A stretch of 64,000 nucleotides of DNA, from the NCBI RefSeq assembly GCF_000024005.1, contig NC_013132.1:2784001-2848000 (forward strand), read 5' to 3'. The DNA is from Chitinophaga pinensis DSM 2588 (GTDB lineage Bacteria > Bacteroidota > Bacteroidia > Chitinophagales > Chitinophagaceae). Under the pieces are notes generated by a model. It was not told the origin of the DNA. It did no database searches and was given only the letters and a program-made list of their open reading frames with translations. Numbering within the stretch: the first letter of the stretch is position 1; every line of letters begins with the position of its first letter. Below are positions 52,461 to 61,541 of this stretch, piece after piece. The position numbers were made by a program, and so were the translations under genes.

Positions 52461-53837
52461 ATGGCTGAATTACAAAAACAGCAGGAGCAGCAGGACCAGC
52501 TGCAGAATGCGCCCTCCCAACAAACTGCTTCTTCTCTACAGGAGAATATAGATATACTGGCCAAATTTGGTGGTTTTGACCTGCTTGAAGGTGCGATCGA
52601 AGGTGTACAAAACCTGAACCCCGATCGTAAAGCACGTCGTAATATATTTCTTACAGAAAGCACCAAAAAAGGTGAACGCGATAAGCTGAAAAAAACACTC
52701 GAACTCTGGGAAAAAGTTCTGACCGAAGCGCAGGATCTACCTGATATGGTGAGCTTCTGTACTGAACATTCAGAACAGTCAGAGCGCGTATTGAATAGCA
52801 ACCTCGGAGAAGCGGTAGAAGCTACCCGTGAACTGGAACAGTCTTACCGTAATGTGGCTTTGTTCTTCAAAAATACCGAGTCAGATAAGGTAAAGAATGT
52901 GGCTTTTATCAACGTGGAACAGGACCAGCTGAAAGACCTGGACAACACCCGTTTCATCGATGCCATACACCAGGAATTAGTGAGCAACTACGATCGTCTG
53001 GACCTGCGTGATAACTATAGTCTGCTGGTTATTCCAGGCTATCTTGGTTCAAACAAAGTACTGGAAAAATGGGCGAAGATCGCTTATGAAAATAAGACGA
53101 TGCTCATTACAGACTTCTCTCACCTGGATGCACCAGATGATGTGATGGAAATGTTTGAACTGGCTAACCTCACCGGCGGTGAAATACACAGGTCTAATGT
53201 TATGATGACCTGTAACTGGCTGGTAGGTCGTGGTAAGTTTGATGAAATTAACGAACAGGATAACCTGTACATACCACCATCAGGCGCACTGGCTGGTAAA
53301 GTATATAAAACACTGATGTCACAGGTAACTGCCGGTAAGAAATTCGGTGGTATGAATGAAGTAGACGGTGTGAAATTTGAACTGAAGAAGAGCGAAATTG
53401 CAGGTCTGGAGAAAATGGGGCTGATACCCATGGTAAAGGAATATGGAAAAGTAATGGCGTTTAGTGCAAAGACTTTGTTTAACGGTGATAATATCGGTTT
53501 GCAGACTTATTCCGTAGTACGTGTATTCGACTACGTGACGAAGGTGTTGATGGACTTCCTGAACCGCCGTGCATTTGAAAATTTCAATGCCAACACCCGT
53601 AAAGATCTGATGAAACAGATTATCCGGTTCCTTGACAGCATTACCGGTCCTGATAAACTGATAGAGGACTTTAACGTACGCAGATTTGAACAGGATCCTA
53701 TACAAAAAGATCGTATCCACCTCAATATTCACCTGAAACCATACTTCCCGGCTAAGAACTTCCTGATCAAAATGGAAGGACATAAAGGGGAAGATGCGAC
53801 AGAATGGGATACTGAATACGAGCAGGATAAAGCATAA
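52461..53837 (+). CDS. tssC: T6SS contractile sheath large subunit TssC
   Basis: 458 residues. The Gln-rich start (AELQKQQEQQDQLQNAPSQQ) is followed by NILAKFGG-type sheath sequence, the central VAFINVEQDQLKDLDNTRF and LVIPGYLGSNKVLEKWAKIA, and the C-terminal PAKNFLIKMEGHKGEDATEW. These fit TssC of subtype iii (DUF5458). With TssB it forms the contractile sheath around the Hcp tube. A hairpin (53842-53886) follows the stop at once. Confidence 0.92.
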   Translation: MAELQKQQEQQDQLQNAPSQQTASSLQENIDILAKFGGFDLLEGAIEGVQNLNPDRKARRNIFLTESTKKGERDKLKKTLELWEKVLTEAQDLPDMVSFCTEHSEQSERVLNSNLGEAVEATRELEQSYRNVALFFKNTESDKVKNVAFINVEQDQLKDLDNTRFIDAIHQELVSNYDRLDLRDNYSLLVIPGYLGSNKVLEKWAKIAYENKTMLITDFSHLDAPDDVMEMFELANLTGGEIHRSNVMMTCNWLVGRGKFDEINEQDNLYIPPSGALAGKVYKTLMSQVTAGKKFGGMNEVDGVKFELKKSEIAGLEKMGLIPMVKEYGKVMAFSAKTLFNGDNIGLQTYSVVRVFDYVTKVLMDFLNRRAFENFNANTRKDLMKQIIRFLDSITGPDKLIEDFNVRRFEQDPIQKDRIHLNIHLKPYFPAKNFLIKMEGHKGEDATEWDTEYEQDKA

Positions 53838-53841
53838 TATT

Positions 53842-53886
53842 AAAACAGCGGGGGCTGATCATGATGGATGGTCAGCCCACTGTTTT
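53842..53886 (+). terminator. Hairpin after tssC, probable attenuator
   Basis: AAAACAG (53842-53848) and CTGTTTT (53880-53886) close a stem that continues with GGGCTGA and TCAGCCC. The 3' end is only moderately T-rich, so partial termination between sheath genes and the two envelope genes is likely. Confidence 0.55.
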
Positions 53887-53924
53887 CATCACTAAAAAAT
53901 TTCAAGAAAGGAAAAGATTATCAG

Positions 53925-54812
53925 ATGAAGTATGTCTTAGCAGGCGCCTTCTGTTTTTTATTGTCATGGTGCAATGCACTGGGGCAGTCACAGACAGATA
54001 GCATTATTACAACTAAAGGCGCTGTCACCCTTATTACCTGTGGATCCGCAATTACCACTTTTCAGATCGGAGATGGCAAGAACGCAGACTATGATTATCG
54101 CATTGTAGACGGTAATGTTGTATTTATCCGGCCGGTAGTGGCCAATCCAAGGCCCACCAACCTGGTGATCCGCGAAGGAGATAATATACATTACATGATA
54201 CTGGCTTTCCGTGAAAGAGCAGAATTATCCAGGTTGAAATATACCCTGTCTGCCAGCGGATCAGCTAAAAATACCGGCAGCACAGGTACAGGCGCCGGCA
54301 GCAGTGGTGGTACTGCCGCTACCACGGGGGACAGTAATGAAGCCGAAGAAACAGCACAGGAAGATCCGGCAGTTGCAGCTGGTATTGATACCGTGACTGT
54401 GGGCAATATTGCAGAAGATTTTCGTAAACAACGCAAAGGCGGTCATCAGTATGAAACAACTGCTGATGGTATTACCCTTACTTATTCACAGGCTATGAGC
54501 CTGAACAATCTGGTTTATTTCAGTTATCATGTCAGGAACCGTTCAGGTGAACCATTTGTGATCAGTAAAGTGTCGCTGATGCATAAAACGAAACAGGATA
54601 CCGCATCACTGTTTACGATGCCGGTATTGTACCGTAAAGGAACAGAAGCTATAGCAGGAAAAGCGGATGAAGGGATTGTGTTTGTAGCAGCTGCCCGTGA
54701 TTTTAAAAAGAATGATGAAATTATCCTGGTAATGTATAATAAAGCGAATAAGAATCAGATTGTGTTATACACACCTGTCAGCGCTTTGCCAAAATATATG
54801 ATCAGTAAATAA
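53925..54812 (+). CDS. TraN/VirB9-like (DUF4138-type) periplasmic protein in the T6SS locus
   Basis: 295 residues from ATG 53925, preceded by the purine-rich AAGAAAGGAAAAG. Signal peptide at 1-22 (YVLAGAFCFLLSWCNALG). An N-terminal beta domain (TLITCGSAITTFQIGDG to RPTNLVIREGDNIHYMILAF) is joined by a Gly/Ser/Thr-rich linker to a C-terminal beta-sandwich (NNLVYFSYHVRNRSGEPFVI, GIVFVAAARDFKKNDEIILV). Order, spacing and strand motifs resemble conjugative-transposon TraN, a VirB9-like outer-membrane-core protein. It lies between tssC and a lytic transglycosylase. It is not one of the T6SS core families I can name. Similarity is by eye. Confidence 0.65.
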   Translation: MKYVLAGAFCFLLSWCNALGQSQTDSIITTKGAVTLITCGSAITTFQIGDGKNADYDYRIVDGNVVFIRPVVANPRPTNLVIREGDNIHYMILAFRERAELSRLKYTLSASGSAKNTGSTGTGAGSSGGTAATTGDSNEAEETAQEDPAVAAGIDTVTVGNIAEDFRKQRKGGHQYETTADGITLTYSQAMSLNNLVYFSYHVRNRSGEPFVISKVSLMHKTKQDTASLFTMPVLYRKGTEAIAGKADEGIVFVAAARDFKKNDEIILVMYNKANKNQIVLYTPVSALPKYMISK

Positions 54813-54823
54813 CACGTACCATC

Positions 54824-55900
54824 GTGCGTATCCAACTCAAAATATTGTTTGTTGTCAGTCTCTGGCTATGCCCATTGACAGGCAGCGCCCAGCAGGTGAA
54901 TTTCTGCGGGGAATTCGTGCCTATGGAGCGCGATTTCGTTTCCTACAAATTAATGGACGTCATCAAGGGGCATCTGAAGTACCGCAATTTTCTGCCGGTA
55001 TTGAAGGCGAAGACGGACATCTATTTCCCTGTGATCATTCCCATACTGCATCAGTATAATATACCAGAAGATTTTAAGTACCTGCCTGTAGTAGAGAGTG
55101 GTTTTACCAATGCCACCTCTGCTGTAGGCGCACAGGGCGTATGGCAATTTATGCCTGAAACCGCAGCAGCTATGGGACTGGAAGTAAGATATGACAATGA
55201 TGAACGTAATCATCTGCTGAAATCAACACATGCCGCCTGTCGTTATCTGCAACAATTATATAGTCAGCTGCACTCCTGGACATTGGCGGCAGCAGCATAT
55301 AATGCAGGCGCAGGTAATATTTCCCGTAATATGAAAAGACAGGGGAGTAGTGATTACTATCAGCTGGTGCTGAATGATGAAACTGCACAGTATATCTATA
55401 AGATCATTGCTATCAAGCAGCTGTTTGAAAGCCCTGAATTATATATGCCAGGCTTTGGATACAATGTTTTCAACAAAGGCAATGCAAATATGTCTGTGTT
55501 TTCCACACCGGCTTCCAGTATACGTCAGCCGGGAGAAGCAGCGAATAAACAAGTGGAAAATAACTCAGGGGATTTTAAATCTATCCGTATTACAGTCGAT
55601 ACGAAAACCCGTGGCAAACTACCGGTAGCAAGTGCTGCTTTCGCCGCGAAACTGCAGAAGAATAATACGTTTGAAGATGGTCAGCTGATCAGTGTTCTAC
55701 TACTGGATGACTTACAGGCCAATGGTGTGTATATCCGTAAGAATACAAAGATTTCAGGTCGCGGCTGGATCGTCAGTAATCGTATTTATGTAGATCTTGG
55801 TTTTGGAAATACGATTACTTTATGTGATGCAGGTGGAAAGAAAGGAGTGCCGGCTGATGCCTTGAAGGCAGGGCGGGATGTGAGGTTGTTGAAGATATAG
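54824..55900 (+). CDS. Lytic transglycosylase with C-terminal TraM/VirB10-like domain
   Basis: 358 residues starting at GTG 54824; no ATG upstream, and this start gives a signal peptide (RIQLKILFVVSLWLCPLTGS). Residues 45-220 are an MltD-type transglycosylase with the catalytic Glu in LPVVESGF, then GAQGVWQFMPETA and AAAYNAGAGNISR. It cuts peptidoglycan. The last ~110 residues (FEDGQLISVLLLDDLQANGV, then IRKNTKISGRGWI, NRIYVDLGFGN) resemble the C-terminal domain of conjugative-transposon TraM (VirB10-like). It follows the TraN-like gene by 11 nt, so both are probably one envelope module. Confidence 0.75.
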   Translation: MRIQLKILFVVSLWLCPLTGSAQQVNFCGEFVPMERDFVSYKLMDVIKGHLKYRNFLPVLKAKTDIYFPVIIPILHQYNIPEDFKYLPVVESGFTNATSAVGAQGVWQFMPETAAAMGLEVRYDNDERNHLLKSTHAACRYLQQLYSQLHSWTLAAAAYNAGAGNISRNMKRQGSSDYYQLVLNDETAQYIYKIIAIKQLFESPELYMPGFGYNVFNKGNANMSVFSTPASSIRQPGEAANKQVENNSGDFKSIRITVDTKTRGKLPVASAAFAAKLQKNNTFEDGQLISVLLLDDLQANGVYIRKNTKISGRGWIVSNRIYVDLGFGNTITLCDAGGKKGVPADALKAGRDVRLLKI

Positions 55901-55913
55901 GGGGAGGTTGGGG

Positions 55914-56087
55914 GAATTAGGAATTAAGAATTAGGAATTAAGAATTACATTAACCGTCGTTTTATAAGACAAGAGGCGTCCACATTAAGCGGACGCCTCT
56001 TGTCTTTGTAATACTTTGCTGCGGTATTCGCTGCATTTCAATTCTTAATTCTTAATTCTTAATTCTTAATTCTTAATTCTTAATTCC
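55914..56087. repeat. Heptamer-flanked intergenic element 2 (between T6SS blocks)
   Basis: Left end 55914-55947: GAATTAG, GAATTAA, GAATTAG, GAATTAA, GAATTA. Right end 56041-56087: six tandem ATTCTTA units then ATTCC, the inverted form. Between them is a strong terminator. The right array runs up to the stop codon of tssF. Confidence 0.85.
55966..56006. terminator. Bidirectional terminator between T6SS blocks
   Basis: AAGACAAGAGGCGTCC (55966-55981) pairs exactly with the sequence at 55991-56006 (GGACGCCTCTTGTCTT) across a 9-nt loop. It separates the convergent transglycosylase and tssF genes. Confidence 0.8.
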
Positions 56088-56090
56088 TTC

Positions 56091-57923
56091 TCACATCAAC
56101 ACCTCATTCATATAGATTCTGTAAGGATAATTGTTGGCTGAACGCTCCTTCAGCTGTGATAATAATTCATCTTTGAGATACACGAGGTTCACCGCCGCAT
56201 AAGCAGTTGTAGGTTGCGATAATGTTAACCTGATATCCAGTGTTCTGGTATATCCTTCCGTAGCGCCGGGTAATACAGAAACACCTTTGGCAACACTTAC
56301 ATTGCGTAGTTCATTACCAACCACATAACGGCAGAGCGCTTTGATATCTTCCGGTGTTACTACACGGTCCCGGCTAAGCAGGTGATAACGGTAAAGGTTT
56401 ACTTTTTCGTCGATGCTGAGACGGTCTTTACCACCCTGTGTATTGGAAAGAAGCGTGATAGAACCCGGTTGTAACTGTACGCTGCCATACTCCTGCAAAC
56501 GCGTGCCCATACGGATATTATTCGCTACACTACCATTTGTGGTAAAGAACTCTATAAACAGGAAATCAGCCTCCTCGCGTGGTTTCACCATTAGGTATGG
56601 AATGTTACCACGATTGACGCTGGGTTGTAATTGTTCTTCCAGGGAGGCAATCAGCTGATGTAATTCACGGATGCGGTTGGCGACATAGTCGTTACGTACT
56701 TCTTCAAAAAGCGAACTTTCATCACGGATCACTTCAATGAGGTAGGCGATGATTTCTTTTGCCTCGCGGGTATCAAATCTGCCGATACCGCTGCTACGCA
56801 CAACCAGTTCGCCTTCCTGCATTTCTCCGGCTGTCGTGAAGTTACGTACATGATAGTCGGTTCCGCTGGTATCATGTACACGTTTAACATCAAAGTAGAT
56901 ATCAGCAGTATGCAGCGGCATGATGTTGAGATAACGGTTCAGGCGCTGTGACTGTTCATTGACGCGTTTATTGACGACAGGGAAGCAATTGATGTTGCAG
57001 AAAAGATCTTCCAGTAATGTATGCCGGATAGTTTCAGGGAATTCAATTCTGATCCAGTGTGTATTGGGCTGGATTTTATTGAATGCGGCTCCGAATATAT
57101 GTTGCAACGTTTCCGGTGCAGGTGATTGCAGCGGAAGCGAGGTGTGTTTACTGATGGTCAGAAACTGATGGCGGAAACGGTGCAGGATCTGCTGGCTGTA
57201 ACGGGTGTTGGTATCAAAGGCAGGATGCATGATATTATCAACATCTTCAGCAGCGGCGTCCTGGCTCTGGCTATAGCCACTTTTTATGGTCAGTTCCGTA
57301 TCATTGAGATAGAAGCGCGCCAGTGGGAGATAGTAGTAAAACATCTCCTGCTGATGAACGTTTCTGAGGTCAAAGAAAAAGGACATTTCTTCAATTGAGG
57401 AAGGACTGCCTTCCAGGGACAGACCTATCCATAAATGATTGGGCGGGGTATCAGCCTGCAGATTACCCTGCAGAATCTGTTCTTTAAACCAGTGATCACG
57501 CGTTTCAAAAAGACGGTTGCCGATGGCCATATATTTGACCTGTCCGCGGAACAGGCGATGCCTGGTCAGGGGCATGAAGAAAAGGTCTTTTGAATTGAAG
57601 CCGCTTTTTGAAGTATAGAACAGCTGGTGTTCTGCATCTATCACGGTAGATGGTTCATTACTGCCGGCATGTAATACACCGTAAGCAGGCTGACTGCTGG
57701 TGATGGGTTCCGGCATCATGATCTGCGCCAGTCTTTCTACCAGTCTTGCATGAGACACATCTACTTCGCCTGATATTTTTTCAAGTTCACTGGAACAGGC
57801 TTCCAGCAGGAGTTGTACAATGGGATCAAAAGAAGATTCCACTTCTGCATCCGGATATCCCCAGAGTCGGGCGGCCGTTTTGAGCATCCGGTCTTTTATC
57901 CTTTCTTTTTGTTCTCTTGGCAT
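56091..57923 (-). CDS. tssF: T6SS baseplate subunit TssF
   Basis: 610 residues. The N-terminus (KTAARLWGYPDAEVESSFDP) and the following helix pair match the TssF baseplate family. Later segments include SKSGFNSKDLFFMPLTRHRL and the gp6-like end LRNVSVAKGVSVLPGATEGY. With TssG and TssE it forms the wedge of the baseplate. It is the last gene of a - strand block that also holds tssE and the PKD protein. Confidence 0.9.
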   Translation of the reverse strand: MPREQKERIKDRMLKTAARLWGYPDAEVESSFDPIVQLLLEACSSELEKISGEVDVSHARLVERLAQIMMPEPITSSQPAYGVLHAGSNEPSTVIDAEHQLFYTSKSGFNSKDLFFMPLTRHRLFRGQVKYMAIGNRLFETRDHWFKEQILQGNLQADTPPNHLWIGLSLEGSPSSIEEMSFFFDLRNVHQQEMFYYYLPLARFYLNDTELTIKSGYSQSQDAAAEDVDNIMHPAFDTNTRYSQQILHRFRHQFLTISKHTSLPLQSPAPETLQHIFGAAFNKIQPNTHWIRIEFPETIRHTLLEDLFCNINCFPVVNKRVNEQSQRLNRYLNIMPLHTADIYFDVKRVHDTSGTDYHVRNFTTAGEMQEGELVVRSSGIGRFDTREAKEIIAYLIEVIRDESSLFEEVRNDYVANRIRELHQLIASLEEQLQPSVNRGNIPYLMVKPREEADFLFIEFFTTNGSVANNIRMGTRLQEYGSVQLQPGSITLLSNTQGGKDRLSIDEKVNLYRYHLLSRDRVVTPEDIKALCRYVVGNELRNVSVAKGVSVLPGATEGYTRTLDIRLTLSQPTTAYAAVNLVYLKDELLSQLKERSANNYPYRIYMNEVLM

Positions 57924-57932
57924 GACATAGGT

Positions 57933-58364
57933 TTAATCGTACGACAGCGGACTTACATAAAAGAAGCTGCTGTAATGGAATGGAGTTTTATTGCGGGCCA
58001 GGGTACCGGTGATAGTCACCCGTATCTTTTTCTTGACTTTTTTGGCGCTGATGCCGTTCAGTTCTTCCTGGCTGACCATGGCAGAAACCCTTACCTGCGT
58101 GATACGTTGTTCATAACGCACGATGGCACTTTTTACGGAGAGTTCCACCTGTTCCTTAACTTCGTTGTTGGAAGCCCGGATGTCAAAGTCGAAATCCCAT
58201 ATCCGGCAACCGTACTGGGGATCGTCTTTGTTTTCCCCAAGTACGGTTGTAATGAGCAGTTGTATATGTTGGGCTACGGAGTCTTCCAGGTTGCAGTCAG
58301 GAAGGTCCTTTTTTTGCAGGATCCGGGAAAAGTCAAGCGGCAGTTTATAATACTCTTTCTTCAT
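57933..58364 (-). CDS. tssE: T6SS baseplate wedge subunit TssE (gp25-like)
   Basis: 143 residues with the gp25-type core: NLEDSVAQHIQLLITTVLGE, then GCRIWDFDFD and the C-terminal beta strands IRVTITGTLA. TssE starts sheath assembly at the baseplate. It lies 9 nt before tssF and 18 nt after the PKD protein on the - strand, as in other subtype iii loci. Confidence 0.88.
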   Translation of the reverse strand: MKKEYYKLPLDFSRILQKKDLPDCNLEDSVAQHIQLLITTVLGENKDDPQYGCRIWDFDFDIRASNNEVKEQVELSVKSAIVRYEQRITQVRVSAMVSQEELNGISAKKVKKKIRVTITGTLARNKTPFHYSSFFYVSPLSYD

Positions 58365-58382
58365 ATCATTCGTCTGACGTGA

Positions 58383-59453
58383 TTAGAATATACCAAGGAA
58401 TTTCCTGTCATATCTTACCCTGATTTCTTTCACACAACCATTCTGGTCCTTGATGAGGTTGACAAGCTCAATTTTGAAACGCTTCTTACCCCTGATGCGG
58501 GAACAAAAATGTGCAAAAGTGTCAGTGTCTTTATCGTTCAGCAGCACCCTTGCGTTCATGTTATCGCAGAGGTAGGGGGAGAAATCGGAGGCGCTTTTTT
58601 GTTTGTCTACAACTTGTGTAAGGAAGAACTTAAATTCATCATCAGAAACAGACGGTGTTTTAGGCTTATCCGGCACCGGAGCAGCACCCGCGTTAGGATC
58701 GACCGGTTTAGGGTCTTCAGGGAAAGGAATGGGGTCAAAATGGTCATTTCTGGGGCGTTGAGGAGCCGCATCAAAGACCGAGATACGTTTGGTCACCATT
58801 TTACTGCTGTCTCCGTTTACGATCAGGGACAGAATCCGTTCACCAGGAGAGCCGAAGGTATATTTTACAGAATTGCCGGAATGCACTTCCGCATTAGGCT
58901 GGAGTAACTGCCAGGACCAGCTGGTGGCGCCGGGCGTATGGTTGGTGAAGGTTACGGGACGGCCGATGAAGACTTCTTCCGGACCTTCGATCACCGGGTA
59001 GATATCGCCACGGGTATCAGGCGCTCTTTCGGGAGCAGCATTGATAACGATCACTTCCTGTCGCCAGTCGCACTTTCCGCGATGGAGGATAACAGTGTAA
59101 ATGCCCGCTTTACTGAAAGCATGATATACCTGTACACCCGGAGCTGAGGCGGTAGAATCTCCGAAATCCCAGTTGACGCCGGCCACGCCGCCGCCTTTGA
59201 GATCGGCTCTGAAAGTGATGACTTCACCAGCTGTAAATGTGGTGGATTTACCCGCACGTTGCTGGCTGGCTAACACAATGGCAGCGTCTGTACATACTTC
59301 TCTATTAGATGCCTGGAATGCCAGCAAAACGATGCTGATTACCAGTAAAGACAGGAATGTATACAACACCATTGGGTCAATGTGGCTTGTAATCTTGCTA
59401 AAGGGTCTATACGTACTTACTTTACGCTCATTTTGGGTCTTGCGCGGGGTCAT
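58383..59453 (-). CDS. T6SSiii PKD-domain membrane protein (TssP-like)
   Basis: 356 residues. A cytoplasmic tail (about 1-27) is followed by one membrane helix (PMVLYTFLSLLVISIVLLAF) and a long periplasmic part. That part has two PKD domains (VNWDFGDSTASAPGVQVYHA and HTPGATSWSWQLLQP), a Pro-rich linker and a C-terminal domain with several Cys. This architecture fits TssP, one of the proteins that replace TssJLM in subtype iii. The letter is assigned from architecture and context. Confidence 0.75.
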   Translation of the reverse strand: MTPRKTQNERKVSTYRPFSKITSHIDPMVLYTFLSLLVISIVLLAFQASNREVCTDAAIVLASQQRAGKSTTFTAGEVITFRADLKGGGVAGVNWDFGDSTASAPGVQVYHAFSKAGIYTVILHRGKCDWRQEVIVINAAPERAPDTRGDIYPVIEGPEEVFIGRPVTFTNHTPGATSWSWQLLQPNAEVHSGNSVKYTFGSPGERILSLIVNGDSSKMVTKRISVFDAAPQRPRNDHFDPIPFPEDPKPVDPNAGAAPVPDKPKTPSVSDDEFKFFLTQVVDKQKSASDFSPYLCDNMNARVLLNDKDTDTFAHFCSRIRGKKRFKIELVNLIKDQNGCVKEIRVRYDRKFLGIF

Positions 59454-59605
59454 GGGTTTTTCAATTTATGCAATTTTAAATATTTTTTTACATAAATGAC
59501 TAAACAACCTACATTCGTATTTCAATTTTTTAGTTAATTGCTGTGTCGGTTGAAAGCCTGAAGAAGAACCCTGATTAATCGAAAAACCTAAATTTTAACC
59601 CGTTG
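59454..59605. promoter_or_regulatory. Divergent T6SS promoter region
   Basis: Between the PKD gene (-) and tssG (+). On + TACATTCG (59510-59517) differs from TAnnTTTG at one base with a T run 20 nt upstream. On - a TAAAATTG-like box lies near 59473-59480. Both are approximate matches. Confidence 0.35.
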
Positions 59606-60559
59606 ATGGTAAATAATGCCCAAAAAGCCGCAGTGCTCGAAGAAGTGATCGATCACATACGTCGTCTCCATTATGACGTACGCGCAGAAGTTGTTGTGGG
59701 AGAACTGCTGGACAATGATGTGCAGGAGTCGGAAGTAGCCGTACAGATGCAGAACGTTTTTACAAGAGCTTTCAATAAAGATATCTTAGATGCACAATTA
59801 GATGATTCACAGCCATATCATCCTTTCATTACTTTAACACTCTCCCGTGACGGCCTGTATGACCGGTTACCGGAAGGCCTTTTTCACGAGTTTACGGCCC
59901 AGAAACAGCAGGAAGTCAGCGAAATGGTAGCTAACTACAAAAAGCACCAGCAAGAGGAACAGGAGGCCCGTAAATTCTTCCGTCCGCTGGAGCATGAATT
60001 TTTCCTGCAACGTGTATTTTTAGAGCAGAGAGAGAAGCACCTGTTATTTGATGCACTGGGAAAGGATGCAGATGAATTATTTTTATCTTTCTGGGGCATT
60101 CCGGATGGATTACCCAAAGAACCGGTGAATAAACTTATCAGGTTATTACCGTATATTCATCGTATAGCAGGCAACCTGCCTTTGGTGCAGTTATACCTGC
60201 AGGCGATACTGGACGAACCAGTAGCCATTACATGTGAAAACGGACCTGTTGCCGTATCCTCAGGTATACAAACCGGCCTCGGAGAATGCAGGCTGGGGGT
60301 GGATACGATGACAGGAAGTCTTTTTTATACCGATATGCCTAGAGTCATTGTGAAAGTAGGTCCTCTGCAACATCGCCGGGTATACGATTTCCTGTCCTGG
60401 CAACCGTATGGTAAATTACTGGAAACCTGCCTGGGCTTTCTTTTGCCGGCGGATGTTGAAGCCGAAACTTTACTGGAGCCACATCCGGATGAAAAACAAG
60501 TAGTTGTAAACGATAGCCGCCATAAGGAAGGATTAATGGGATATAATTTTTTCCTATAG
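59606..60559 (+). CDS. tssG: T6SS baseplate subunit TssG
   Basis: 317 residues from ATG 59606 (the frame also opens at TTG 59603). The signatures DGLYDRLPEGLFHEFTAQ, FFRPLEHEFFLQRVFLEQRE and LIRLLPYIHRIAGNLPLVQL are those of subtype iii TssG, which caps the baseplate wedge with TssF. It is divergent from the PKD gene and 76 nt before tssN. Confidence 0.88.
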   Translation: MVNNAQKAAVLEEVIDHIRRLHYDVRAEVVVGELLDNDVQESEVAVQMQNVFTRAFNKDILDAQLDDSQPYHPFITLTLSRDGLYDRLPEGLFHEFTAQKQQEVSEMVANYKKHQQEEQEARKFFRPLEHEFFLQRVFLEQREKHLLFDALGKDADELFLSFWGIPDGLPKEPVNKLIRLLPYIHRIAGNLPLVQLYLQAILDEPVAITCENGPVAVSSGIQTGLGECRLGVDTMTGSLFYTDMPRVIVKVGPLQHRRVYDFLSWQPYGKLLETCLGFLLPADVEAETLLEPHPDEKQVVVNDSRHKEGLMGYNFFL

Positions 60560-60580
60560 CATTAAATGGAACTATTTTTG
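60549..60580 (+). promoter_or_regulatory. Promoter candidate before tssN
   Basis: TATTTTTG at 60573-60580 matches TAnnTTTG, with TTTT 20 nt upstream (60549-60552). It starts inside the tssG end and could give tssN-tssK-tssO an additional promoter. Confidence 0.45.
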
Positions 60581-60635
60581 CATCTGATGTTGGCTCTATA
60601 GACTGTTTTAACCCTTTTCCCCAATTGGAAAACTT

Positions 60636-61496
60636 ATGATACTTAAAGCAAAAATTTATCTTGTATTAGCCGCTATCATGGCGGTAGGCGCTCTTATCGT
60701 GGGACTGCTGAGTCGTTATATTAAAAACTTTACCCTATATAAGAAAAAGGCATTGTGGTATCTGTTCCTGCTCACGCTTGTATTTGCTGTGATCAGCTCG
60801 ATACCTTTTCTGTTTACCCATCAGAATCTGGTCAGCCAATATTTGTTTTACCAGGTGTGGTTCCTCGGATTGGGGATAGCACACTGCCACATCATGTATA
60901 CCCGTTTCTGGGCTAATGAGCGTACCCTGACCTCAGAACTGGCCTTTATTGTGGCCATTTATCTGTTTGGGGGCGTGGGCTTTATGCTGGTACAGTTCCT
61001 TTTCACCAAAGGTGACTTTTTGTATTATCCCATGCTGACCTGTTTCCTGGCTTTTGCCTTGCCCACTTTTGTATACAAGACCTTCGAAAAGATGATGGCT
61101 ATTCCTGCGAAAGTGCATAAATGGTGGCAATATCCAGCGTATCATGAGCAGCCGGAAGTGAATGAAGATGATATGAAAGATCTGATCGTAATCGGCTTCG
61201 AATTAGAGAAGAATACCAAGGATCAGGATCGTACTTATTTCAGGGCTCGTACCCCCATTAAAATGGACCTGGGCGACCTGTTTTATCACTTTGTGAATGA
61301 CTATAACGACCGTTACCCCAATACACCGATAGATGTACTCGATAAGAACGGGCAGCCTTATGGGTGGGTGTTTCACCTGAAATCAAAATGGCTGGGCATA
61401 GCGCGTACACTTGATCCCGAAAAGCCTGTTTTCATGAACGGAATGCAGGAAAATAGTGTGATCATCTGTAACAGGGTTATGCTGAGTAACAATTAA
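60636..61496 (+). CDS. tssN: T6SSiii membrane protein TssN
   Basis: 286 residues with five membrane helices in the first 150 (YLVLAAIMAVGALIVGLLSR, LWYLFLLTLVFAVISSIPFL and so on). A cytoplasmic C-terminal domain follows (MKDLIVIGFELEKN, PYGWVFHLKSKWLG). TssN is particular to subtype iii and is part of the membrane complex used instead of TssL/TssM. It precedes tssK by 45 nt. Confidence 0.88.
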   Translation: MILKAKIYLVLAAIMAVGALIVGLLSRYIKNFTLYKKKALWYLFLLTLVFAVISSIPFLFTHQNLVSQYLFYQVWFLGLGIAHCHIMYTRFWANERTLTSELAFIVAIYLFGGVGFMLVQFLFTKGDFLYYPMLTCFLAFALPTFVYKTFEKMMAIPAKVHKWWQYPAYHEQPEVNEDDMKDLIVIGFELEKNTKDQDRTYFRARTPIKMDLGDLFYHFVNDYNDRYPNTPIDVLDKNGQPYGWVFHLKSKWLGIARTLDPEKPVFMNGMQENSVIICNRVMLSNN

Positions 61497-61541
61497 TCCC
61501 TCATACAAGTAAACAATCTTTTTTGACTAAACAATCATCCC

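Noticed and set aside
53868..53924. Earlier start of the TraN-like gene
   Set aside because: The extension lies in the hairpin after tssC and would put 19 residues before a normal signal peptide.
56041..56087. CRISPR-like array from the regular repeats
   Set aside because: Units are 7 bp, directly abutting, with no spacers and no cas genes; they are simple heptamer repeats.
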